Source of the DNA: Timaviella obliquedivisa GSE-PSE-MK23-08B
GTDB taxonomy: Bacteria > Cyanobacteriota > Cyanobacteriia > Elainellales > Elainellaceae
Assembly: GCA_019358855.1 (NCBI GenBank)
Contig: JAHHII010000003.1
Coordinates: 1-64,000, forward strand
Direction: 5' to 3'
Length of the DNA: 64,000 bases
Shown here: positions 54,166 to 64,000 of the stretch, one piece after another
Position numbering within the stretch: the stretch's first letter is position 1
Layout of the letters: every line of letters starts with the position of its first letter
The notes under the pieces: model-generated
The model's input: only the letters and a program-made list of their open reading frames with translations
Database searches by the model: none
Told to the model about the DNA's origin: nothing
Position numbers and translations under genes: made by a program

Positions 54166-55827
54166 TTATCGTTTCCTTTTTGGATCTGCAACCTTAACAA
54201 CTCTCGGCACGTTTTTAGGCGCGTTTCCCCAAGCTAGATTAAAGTCCTTACCTTCCAACTCTTGAACAAATTTCAGAAGTTGACAGCCCTCTTGCTGATG
54301 ACTCCAGGGCGTGCGATCGCCATGAAACACCGTCACAATTTCTAAAAACTGATTCTCCACAGGCAACATCCGATGCCACACCGAACTCACAAATCGAGGT
54401 CGAGTATCACCAGGATTTTTACCCCCAATCGCAGGCGTTGTCTTAAATGATTCATCATGAAATAACCGAATCACCTCAGACTGCTGCGTCAACTTGGCAT
54501 AAACTGCAACACGCTCAGGATGCCACGACTCTCGCCACTTAAGCGACTGAGGAACACGAACATTAAGGCGATCGCAACAGCTTTTGTGCAACTGATTTAA
54601 GAACGTCTTCAACTGCTCCACTGTCAAGATGTCATCCATCTCTTTAGAAGTCCAATGACAACCAATCGCAAACTTTCGCGAATGATAGTCTGGCAAAAAC
54701 TCTCCATGCCAAACCCGTCGCCACGACTTCCCAAACCCGCCCATCACGAAAGCAAACTTAAGAACTTGTTTTATGAAAAGGCGATCGTCCTCTGGTGCAT
54801 CCAAATATAAAATACCCTCCGTTTTATAAGTCGGGTTTTGCCCATGCGTATCAAACTCTTCCGACCTCGACTGCCAAATCAACCGCACTGCACTTTCAGC
54901 TTTTTGATCCCCAAACAAAGCATTCACACCGCTAGTAACCCGATGTTCTTCAGCACAAACCCCCGCCAGCAATCGGCTCACATGCCCTCTCAAACTCGCC
55001 TTAAACAAATTAGGACGAAACTCTGGCACATTATTACGCAACTGAGAACTGACCCCAACACCCGACAGCAAAAGACTAACCGGAAAAGCAGGCGTAATCG
55101 TCGGCTGCCCTGCAAGATTACCACCCATCCCATAGCCATTGCTCGTTTTGCCGCCCACGCCTCGCTGCAATGCCGCAGTCAAAATCCGACGCACCTCATT
55201 CCAGTCCACATCCGGCTTAGCACAGCTAAACTCAAACATCATCAACGGACGATAAAAGCTGATAATCGCATTTGCCGAAGTTTGCCTCTCCGATGAACCT
55301 AGCTGCCTAGCTTGCTGAGGATGCACGACATCCACAATTCGCTTCGCCCAGTTTCCTACTGGATAAGCCCCTAAAAACCGTAATTCTCCCGGCTGGTCAG
55401 CATTACCGCAATATTTCAGCTTTTGCCGATCATTGCAAGCCCGCTTAAACAAACCTTTCACGCTGCTTCCCGGCAATAACGGAATACCATTCTTCCCAAT
55501 TACAGGACGAGCAATACTATCCTGTCCACAGTTGCTAAACAACCGAAACGGAAACTCAACCTGCACCCGATAGACAGCTTTATCTAACCCGATCGGACGA
55601 GTTTTATGTTGGTAACAGGCTTCGCCCTGCTTATTTTTATAAGTCCACTCCTCAGTCCAATCGTCTAAATCCTGATTATTTCCAGCAAATTGCAGACTAC
55701 AGCGCCCCGAAACCTGAGCGCGATACATCATCGGAATCCTCTTCAGGATATTATCCACAGACTGAACAGACGGCGGTGGTTCTTGAATTACCCCAGCTTT
55801 TTTGAACGCGGCGGCAAAAGCATTCAT
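54166..55827 (-). CDS. Double-RAMP Cmr subunit (Cmr6-Cmr1-like fusion)
   Basis: The 553-aa protein belongs to the RAMP superfamily. Its N-terminal half (about 75-250) has PLLPGSSVKGLFKRAC and ALQRGVGGKTSNGYGMGG, the opening and closing glycine loops of Cmr6. Its C-terminal half (about 265-480) has FKASLRGHVSRLLAGVC, NALFGDQKAESAVRL and GGFGKSWRRVWHGEF, which follow the Cmr1 pattern. Separate Cmr1 and Cmr6 genes are absent, so I infer one chain does both jobs at the backbone end near the crRNA 3' side. It is last in the operon; its start overlaps cmr5 by four bases. Confidence 0.75.
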   Translation of the reverse strand: MNAFAAAFKKAGVIQEPPPSVQSVDNILKRIPMMYRAQVSGRCSLQFAGNNQDLDDWTEEWTYKNKQGEACYQHKTRPIGLDKAVYRVQVEFPFRLFSNCGQDSIARPVIGKNGIPLLPGSSVKGLFKRACNDRQKLKYCGNADQPGELRFLGAYPVGNWAKRIVDVVHPQQARQLGSSERQTSANAIISFYRPLMMFEFSCAKPDVDWNEVRRILTAALQRGVGGKTSNGYGMGGNLAGQPTITPAFPVSLLLSGVGVSSQLRNNVPEFRPNLFKASLRGHVSRLLAGVCAEEHRVTSGVNALFGDQKAESAVRLIWQSRSEEFDTHGQNPTYKTEGILYLDAPEDDRLFIKQVLKFAFVMGGFGKSWRRVWHGEFLPDYHSRKFAIGCHWTSKEMDDILTVEQLKTFLNQLHKSCCDRLNVRVPQSLKWRESWHPERVAVYAKLTQQSEVIRLFHDESFKTTPAIGGKNPGDTRPRFVSSVWHRMLPVENQFLEIVTVFHGDRTPWSHQQEGCQLLKFVQELEGKDFNLAWGNAPKNVPRVVKVADPKRKR

Positions 55828-56270
55828 TCTCCCTCTCCATTCTTTTTCTTATAGCGTTGCGTCCACCACACCAACGCATCACAAAGCTGAGTCAGCACCA
55901 TCAATGCAGCCCGCTGATCTTCCATCGGCATTTTCCAAATTTTTTCTGCCATTGCTTCAATCTTGGCAGTTTCATTATGCTTAACCGGATCATTAGGTAA
56001 ACTAAATCCAGCTTCATGCAAAACATCATGCAGCGCTTGCCAAACCGCCTTCCAATATTCACCCTTTTGCCGATCCTTACTGTCTCGCATTAAGCGCAAA
56101 TGCTCTCCCCAAAATCGTTCTAATCCGTAGGCAACAGACATTCTCATTTTGTGAGACTCGTTGAGAACATTTTCTAAATCACGGCGTTCAATCACCAGTT
56201 TTTGGGCATTGTGATCCAGCTTATAAGGCTTCCATCCAGTTGATTGCTGATTCGGTGTTACTTGAGTCAT
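55824..56270 (-). CDS. cmr5: CRISPR type III-B small subunit Cmr5 (Cas11)
   Basis: The 148-aa all-helical protein has size and position of Cmr5, which lines the target RNA filament between Cas10 and Cmr4. No catalytic motif is expected. There are helical segments rich in Arg, Glu and Trp (NAQKLVIERRDLENVLNESH, WKAVWQALHDVLHEAGF, MVLTQLCDALVWWTQRYKKK). The family assignment rests chiefly on operon position and helical build. It overlaps both neighbours by four bases. Confidence 0.75.
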   Translation of the reverse strand: MTQVTPNQQSTGWKPYKLDHNAQKLVIERRDLENVLNESHKMRMSVAYGLERFWGEHLRLMRDSKDRQKGEYWKAVWQALHDVLHEAGFSLPNDPVKHNETAKIEAMAEKIWKMPMEDQRAALMVLTQLCDALVWWTQRYKKKNGEGE

Positions 56271-57121
56271 CTTTCTTGTTCTCCTGATGCTGTTTTAGCG
56301 ACTTCTGGTAACGCGTTCAATGTGACTTGGGTTCGCCCAAAACCCACCGATTCTAACCCACCGAAATAGAGTTCCTTGCTCTCTTGCAACTGCGCCGCTT
56401 CGATAAACTGCTGCCATTCAACAGGCTGCTTGTTATACTCCTTGCGAAGTGCGATCGGGAAAATCATCACCGAGCCTTCTGGCAATGCCTCCATATTAAA
56501 AAACGCCTTGCCCTTAGCAATCTTTTGATCCTCATCCAAAGAAACACGGCTCTGGCGATAAAGTGCCATATCGTGAATCATGGCGATTTCGGTATCATCG
56601 ACTACCATCAGCAAATGCTCATTTGCATCATTGATCTCTGTCGGCATGTAATCTTTTAAGCCCTTATCTTCGTCGCCCAGGTGAAAAAAGCCAAGATTGA
56701 AAAATAGAGTGCGGCTAGATTTTTTGCCGAAGTAACTCCGAGGTTTAAATATATGCTTAGGTTTATCTAACATTCGTTGATAGCGCTTCAGCCAGGTGGG
56801 GCAAGAGACTCGCACCACAGGCTGGTTAGGGCAGTACACCGGAATCCAGAGCAGAGACGCATATTCAAACTTGACGATACCCTCGCTAGTACTGTTCGGT
56901 TCGCCCGAAACGGCATCTTTGCCATACCAGTAGCCAAAGTCTGCGTGCGCTTGCCGCATATCTGCCCGAAACCGTCCGCGAATTGAGCTACCCGGAATGA
57001 TTCCTGTTTGCGTAAACTGATCCCTAAAAATCAGGTTGAGATTACCTGTTTCCTCGCCTGCACTTGCCCCCACATGGAGCGGAGCAAGCGTTTCGATGAT
57101 GCCATAAGCTTTTTTGTACAT
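56267..57121 (-). CDS. cmr4: CRISPR type III-B backbone RAMP Cmr4 (Cas7)
   Basis: The 284-aa RAMP protein starts YGIIETLAPLHVGASAGEETGNLNLIFRD, the classic Cmr4 N-terminus. IIPGSSIRGRFRADMR is the glycine loop with the RNA-binding Arg, and the C-terminal LYFGGLESVGFGRTQVTL is the G-loop end. Cmr4 forms the crRNA-bound backbone and cuts target RNA at 6-nt intervals with a conserved Asp; a likely candidate is in the IFRDQF segment (not certain). The gene begins within the 3' part of a truncated PIN frame. Confidence 0.88.
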   Translation of the reverse strand: MYKKAYGIIETLAPLHVGASAGEETGNLNLIFRDQFTQTGIIPGSSIRGRFRADMRQAHADFGYWYGKDAVSGEPNSTSEGIVKFEYASLLWIPVYCPNQPVVRVSCPTWLKRYQRMLDKPKHIFKPRSYFGKKSSRTLFFNLGFFHLGDEDKGLKDYMPTEINDANEHLLMVVDDTEIAMIHDMALYRQSRVSLDEDQKIAKGKAFFNMEALPEGSVMIFPIALRKEYNKQPVEWQQFIEAAQLQESKELYFGGLESVGFGRTQVTLNALPEVAKTASGEQER

Positions 57122-57347
57122 GGTGGCTTGGATTCTGGAGGGCTTTGAATTCTAGGTTGTAGGCGGTTTGGGAAAGAAGTTTTTTGCGAACCAGGACATG
57201 AAAGAGTTCGCCTAACGTTTGAGTGCTGATCTGGATTCTGGGGCGATCGCTTCTGATAATCTCTTCAACGCGTTGAGTCTTGATGGCTGGGTTTTGACTA
57301 TACAAGTAAACCCAGAGATTAGTGTCTAGAAAAATGCTATCGGTCAT
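57042..57347 (-). pseudogene. PIN-domain toxin, C-terminally truncated at the cmr4 junction
   Basis: The frame begins with SIFLDTNLWVYLYSQNPAIKTQRV and includes the second acidic site in QTLGELFHVLVRK, both normal for PIN/VapC proteins. After about 73 residues it runs into the start of cmr4 and ends in unrelated sequence. The C-terminal half with the last PIN acidic residues is missing, so nuclease activity is unlikely. It overlaps the upstream antitoxin's 3' end and lies inside the cas operon, between cmr3 and cmr4. Confidence 0.75.
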
Positions 57348-57591
57348 AAATTTCGTTGCGATCGAATTTGTAGTCTGGGGGGAGTTGAAAGGAGTATTGT
57401 TTGGTATGTTCTAAAAACTTTTGGGTGCGGACGTTTTCTAAGTCATCAGTTTCGGCTTGATGCTGTGCTAAGTCTTCTGTTTCTATATCAAAAATCATGA
57501 GTGTGACTCGTTTTCCCTCTAGTGCAGAATCGGGAGTTTCGTCAGGGATAAACTTGCCATTGATGCAGGTCGCTTGTAGAACTTTAGACAT
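57337..57591 (-). CDS. Antitoxin partner of the truncated PIN gene
   Basis: The 84-aa protein starts KVLQATCINGKFIPDETPDSALEGKRVTLMIFD, a two-stranded AbrB/AF2212-like antitoxin core. An acidic helix and a C-terminal HTKQYSFQLPPDYKFDRNEIYDR tail follow, as seen in VapB-like antitoxins next to PIN genes. It overlaps the truncated toxin start and begins 41 nt after the cmr3 stop. It appears intact, so it may be made along with the Cmr proteins. Confidence 0.75.
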   Translation of the reverse strand: MSKVLQATCINGKFIPDETPDSALEGKRVTLMIFDIETEDLAQHQAETDDLENVRTQKFLEHTKQYSFQLPPDYKFDRNEIYDR

Positions 57592-57631
57592 TGCTTTTTC
57601 CCGGTGTAATTTAGTTTTTACTCAGTATAAG

Positions 57632-60946
<3,315 letters not shown>

Positions 60947-61209
60947 CATGACCGATAGTACTTATCGGATTAGTTGAAAACAACTTATTTATGACAACCG
61001 TTTGATGCGTTTCTGTATCACAAAGCATCTGTCCTTTGGGCAGGTGCGATCGGATTAGTTGGAAACTGAATGATGTCATGCCACGGCTTCTGTTCATCAG
61101 TTGTTCCCGATCGGTTGCGATCGGATTAGTTGGAAACGCACCTGTTAGGATGAGCGCACCAATCCATTTCTCCAGTTCCCGATCGGTTGCGATCGGATTA
61201 GTTGGAAAC
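60947..61209 (+). CRISPR. Second, decayed mini-array with a variant repeat
   Basis: Two intact 35-nt repeats lie at 61103-61137 and 61175-61209. A half-degenerate repeat is at 61031-61066 and a weaker one at 60947-60981. Spacers are 36 and 37 nt between the last three; 49 nt separate the first two. The repeat's last 23 nt (TTGCGATCGG...TTGGAAAC) equal the minus-strand repeat of the main array, while the first 12 differ (GTTCCCGATCGG). It is oriented rightward, away from the cas operon. Decay is at the 5' end of this orientation, opposite to the usual pattern. Confidence 0.8.
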
Positions 61210-61263
61210 TCGAAAATGTCTCCGTCAGTTGCCTGGAAAATGTAGATTTTCCAAATCAGCAGA

Positions 61264-61324
61264 AAAATCGGGGTTCTCTGTCGATCAACTGGGACTTACC
61301 AGCCTTCGTCAGAACCCCGATTTT
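61264..61324. repeat. Inverted repeat after the mini-array
   Basis: AAAATCGGGGTTCT and AGAACCCCGATTTT are perfect 14-bp complements around a loop of about 33 nt. The plus side ends in TTTTC, so it may serve as a terminator for the mini-array, or be a small palindromic element. Confidence 0.6.
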
Positions 61325-61498
61325 CAAAACAACGATTAGATACACCCATTGACGATATTTTTGATAGAACCTCGCAGAGTAGAAAAACATCCGGCAGGCA
61401 AGGTTAGCTTCTGCATAGAACCCATTTGACATCTTCTGGCTTCTTCCTGCTTAGCTACCCAGTGATGAGGGCGATCGCTCAATTAGTCAAACCCTCAC

Positions 61499-61756
61499 TT
61501 GCCAATCCCTACAGATGATTACACAGAACTGGACTACCATTGCGATCGCCCATCGACTTTCGACTTATTCATCAGGGCGATCGCATTTATGTATGGAGCG
61601 AGGACAACTAGTGGAGCAGGGCAAGCACGAGAAATGACTGGAACTTGGAAGGATTTATGCCACGCCCTAGCACATTCAAATGGGAGTGCTTTGATCTCCA
61701 TTAACAGAAAGCGCGAAATCACTGAAGTGAACTTTGCGGGCAACCGACCCCTCTAG
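61499..61756 (+). CDS. Hypothetical protein (uncertain)
   Basis: This 85-aa frame has no clear ribosome site and no recognised domain. A middle segment FIRAIAFMYGARTTSGAGQAREMTG is mildly hydrophobic. Its stop overlaps the stop of the convergent ABC transporter by four bases. HIP1 sites in frame can produce such open frames by chance, so confidence is low. Confidence 0.25.
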   Translation: MPIPTDDYTELDYHCDRPSTFDLFIRAIAFMYGARTTSGAGQAREMTGTWKDLCHALAHSNGSALISINRKREITEVNFAGNRPL

Positions 61757-63570
61757 TCTGAGACGATCGAACCCTGTTCTAGCACAATAATTTGATCGGC
61801 TCGTTGTAGTACTGACTCACGATGAGAGACTACTAGACAGGTTGGTTGCCAGTGGGTTGCGTCAGCTTGCTCAAACTGGTCTTTAACTGCAAAAAGACGA
61901 GACCATAAACGCTGTTCAGTTTCAATATCCAATGCGCTAGACAAATCGTCAAAAACTAACAACTCAGGTTTGTGAACAAACATCCGGGTGGCAGCCGATC
62001 GCTGCTGTTGTCCTCCCGATAAACGAACGCCCTTTGCCCCAATCATTGTCTCTAGTCCTGCTGGCATCGCGGCAATATCTTGTTCAAACACCGCTAAAGC
62101 GATCGCTTGTTCTAGCACTTGTTCATCAGGTTCTAGCCCCAGCAGCAGATTCTCTCTAAGGGTGTAACTAAACAGTTGGGGTGCTTGTGGGGTATAGGCA
62201 GTTTGGGGCGGAACGAAGAACCTCGCTGGATGCTCAACGAGTTGATGGTTCCAGTAAATTGCCCCGGTTTGCTGAGGTAATAATCCTAAAAGCACCCGCA
62301 ACAACGTGGTTTTACCTGAACCTACACGTCCAGTGATCACCGTCAAACTACCCCTTGCCAACGACAGATTAACGTCAAAGATACCGCGATCGCTTCCAGG
62401 ATAACGATAAGTTAGGTTGTGGACAGTCAAGCTGTGTAGCTGATTCGATCGATCAGGTTGTTGAATAGGCGGTAACGGTGGTTTTTGTCCTCGCAGATTA
62501 TGCAAATAAAGTGGCGTTGCTGCAACCAGTGCAGACGGGGAAGGACTGCTATCTATAGTGGAAGGAGATGGCATCTTTTGCTCCTGCTTTAACAGTGAAG
62601 TCATTCGCTCGAAGGCGACTTCTGTTTGCTTTGACAAAGTTAAGAACCCTCCTAGGAACGAAAGAAATTCTGTGACAAAGGATAGATAGTAAACAAACAG
62701 GGCAAAATCACCCACTGTCAACACAGCGGCTCCATTGGCGATCGCGAGGGAGGCAACCAGCAAAATTAGCCCAGTTCCGATGCTAACCAAGTTCTCCAAA
62801 CTGGAATTCAATGCCGCCATAAACACTTGATCTCGAACCATTGAGCGTCGCCGCTGTTCGTTGAGATGACGGAAATGATCGAGGACGATCGCCTCTGCAC
62901 CCGCGACTTGAATCGCTTGTACGGCACTGAACATTTCGGCAATCAACCCGGTAACTTGTTGAGTGGCTTGGCGGCTAGTGCGGCGATATTGCTTAATTCG
63001 TTTTTCAGCCAATTGAATGAGAATAGCAATGAGCACTAGCGGTAAAAAAACAAATAACGTTAATGGAATACTCACGTTAAGAAGAATTGCGATCGATATA
63101 GCCGCAAATATTCCTGCACCTACAATCTCATTGGTTCCTACTACAGTATCTTCAATTTGTGCGACATCTTCCCGAAAATAGCTGATGATCTCTCCTGGCG
63201 ATACCGTTTTACCATTCTCAAGCATGAACGGTTCAGCCCCAGGACGACGAAACAATTGTTCTAACAAATTGCACTGTACCAGTGAACTTATGGTAAATCG
63301 ATGCTGTGTTTTGGTGATACGCCCTGCAAAAATTGCCACGATGCGTCCTAGTCCTGTGGCGAATAACAGAGCAATCAGCGCTTGAGGAGACACACTGTTC
63401 TGAGATTGGTTCGTCAACGTGTTAAAAAACTCACGGATGATCAGTCCCAGGATGGCAGGCAATCCCATGATAAACATCCATAAAAAACTGTCTATCAGGT
63501 ATAACCGGGGTGCATACCGAATCATTTCCCAAAGGAGTTTCCAGATTGAGCTTTGCTTAGTTGAAGTCAT
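61753..63570 (-). CDS. ABC exporter, fused membrane and ATPase domains
   Basis: The 605-aa half-transporter has about six membrane spans in the first 330 residues and a C-terminal nucleotide domain. Walker A is GRVGSGKTTLL, the signature LSGGQQQRSAATRMF, Walker B LLVFDDLSSALD and the H-loop LVVSHRESVL. The Walker B glutamate is replaced by Asp, which may slow hydrolysis. A low-complexity Ser/Pro linker lies between the two domains. Relatives work as homodimers exporting lipids, peptides or drugs. The substrate is unknown. Confidence 0.9.
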   Translation of the reverse strand: MTSTKQSSIWKLLWEMIRYAPRLYLIDSFLWMFIMGLPAILGLIIREFFNTLTNQSQNSVSPQALIALLFATGLGRIVAIFAGRITKTQHRFTISSLVQCNLLEQLFRRPGAEPFMLENGKTVSPGEIISYFREDVAQIEDTVVGTNEIVGAGIFAAISIAILLNVSIPLTLFVFLPLVLIAILIQLAEKRIKQYRRTSRQATQQVTGLIAEMFSAVQAIQVAGAEAIVLDHFRHLNEQRRRSMVRDQVFMAALNSSLENLVSIGTGLILLVASLAIANGAAVLTVGDFALFVYYLSFVTEFLSFLGGFLTLSKQTEVAFERMTSLLKQEQKMPSPSTIDSSPSPSALVAATPLYLHNLRGQKPPLPPIQQPDRSNQLHSLTVHNLTYRYPGSDRGIFDVNLSLARGSLTVITGRVGSGKTTLLRVLLGLLPQQTGAIYWNHQLVEHPARFFVPPQTAYTPQAPQLFSYTLRENLLLGLEPDEQVLEQAIALAVFEQDIAAMPAGLETMIGAKGVRLSGGQQQRSAATRMFVHKPELLVFDDLSSALDIETEQRLWSRLFAVKDQFEQADATHWQPTCLVVSHRESVLQRADQIIVLEQGSIVSD

Positions 63571-63612
63571 GTTGCTATGGTTGGGCTACTACCTCTCAAT
63601 AGGAATGATACT

Positions 63613-63804
63613 GTGATTACGGTTGCAGCGATCGCTATGGTTACTCTAGATGGCAAAGTCACAATTTAATTACCCTCCACTATTCCGCCAGGTGAGCATA
63701 AATTGGTGCTGATAATTGATGAAATCTCTACCGAAAATAAATGTCCACCCCTAGGTTTTCTGCAATTCACTGTTAATAGCTCAATGCCCTCTAGGTTATA
63801 CTGA
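63613..63804 (+). pseudogene. Antitoxin-like gene with an in-frame ochre stop
   Basis: From the GTG at 63613, the frame reads ITVAAIAMVTLDGKVTI, then TAA (63667-63669), then LPSTIPPGEHKLVLIIDE and on to a TGA at 63802-63804. Cyanobacterial antitoxins of this kind commonly read VTLDGKLTIQLPPTIPPGEH, so a CAA to TAA change is the likely cause. The C-terminal end also differs from the family. No toxin gene follows; a Uma2 gene does. Confidence 0.6.
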
Positions 63805-63830
63805 AATTAGTTTTACCGGGAAATTCTGCT

Positions 63831-64000
63831 ATGGTACATCTTGATGAGAATCCTCCCTTTATTAGTGAGGAGGTCATTTACGATATTGATTTGCCTCCCA
63901 GCGACTTATATAGTGACGAGCCAGCCTTGGAAACCGATCTTCACCGCAACCAGATTGACCTATTGATTCGGCTACTGAACTATTGGTGGCAAGATCGTCA
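63831..64000 (+). CDS. Uma2 family (DUF820) protein, 5' part, cut by the window end
   Basis: The 56 visible residues include DLPPSDLYSDEPALETDLHRNQIDLLIRLLNYWWQDR, the typical N-terminus of the Uma2 subgroup with an extended start. The nuclease core lies beyond the window. It is unlike the Uma2 gene at 781-1419 in this region. Confidence 0.75.
   Translation, partial: MVHLDENPPFISEEVIYDIDLPPSDLYSDEPALETDLHRNQIDLLIRLLNYWWQDR

Overview
The window is cyanobacterial chromosome. It carries psbK, isiA, the carboxysome shell gene ccmP, a GuaB3-Yfr1-trxA block, a PatA-type response regulator and very frequent HIP1 octamers (GCGATCGC). The mix suggests a filamentous Leptolyngbya- or Oscillatoria-like genome, but the genus cannot be fixed from sequence alone.

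Left part (1-31 kb). The window opens in the 3' end of an IS5-like transposase, followed by an M15-like peptidase gene broken by one in-frame stop. Housekeeping genes follow: hom, sppA, fni, pyrR, a CtpE-like P-type ATPase coupled to an alpha/beta hydrolase, a membrane-anchored repeat protein, a nucleotide-sugar epimerase, a BCP-type peroxiredoxin, and an Hpt/PatA signalling pair. After these come an endolysin-like GH24 enzyme, three secreted proteins in tandem, psbK, a PIN-TRAM membrane protein, hemW, guaB3, the small RNA Yfr1, trxA and a LOG-family protein. An ABC-2 exporter pair closes this part.

Middle part (31-51.9 kb). This holds a PhoD-like phosphatase, a fatty-acid hydroxylase, a transglutaminase-like protein, a short topoisomerase I, class I aldolase, a secreted alpha-amylase and ccmP with a pentapeptide-repeat protein. 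A two-component system follows, then a divergent arsR/arsI-like pair around a palindromic operator. An iron-stress cluster comes last: isiA, a Fur-family regulator, an IsiC-like hydrolase and a Cys-rich membrane protein, followed by a convergent dps. Two inverted copies of one MITE-like element lie 31 kb apart (about 2.87 and 34.16 kb).

Right part (51.9-61.2 kb) is the accessory island. A leftward type III-B CRISPR operon runs cas10 (cmr2) - cmr3 - [antitoxin - truncated PIN toxin] - cmr4 - cmr5 - a 553-aa double-RAMP protein that looks like a Cmr6-Cmr1 fusion. Downstream lie its leader and a 14-repeat array. The leader plus one repeat exists a second time exactly 1.92 kb further on, and a vapBC-type pair with a nonsense-mutated toxin lies between the copies. 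Upstream of cas10 is a second, decayed mini-array with a related but different repeat, oriented outward. No cas1, cas2, cas6 or CARF effector is present in the window, and Cas10 has an intact GGDD but no HD nuclease domain. The window ends with an ABC exporter, an antitoxin pseudogene and the start of a Uma2-family gene. Broken toxin-antitoxin genes recur through the island.
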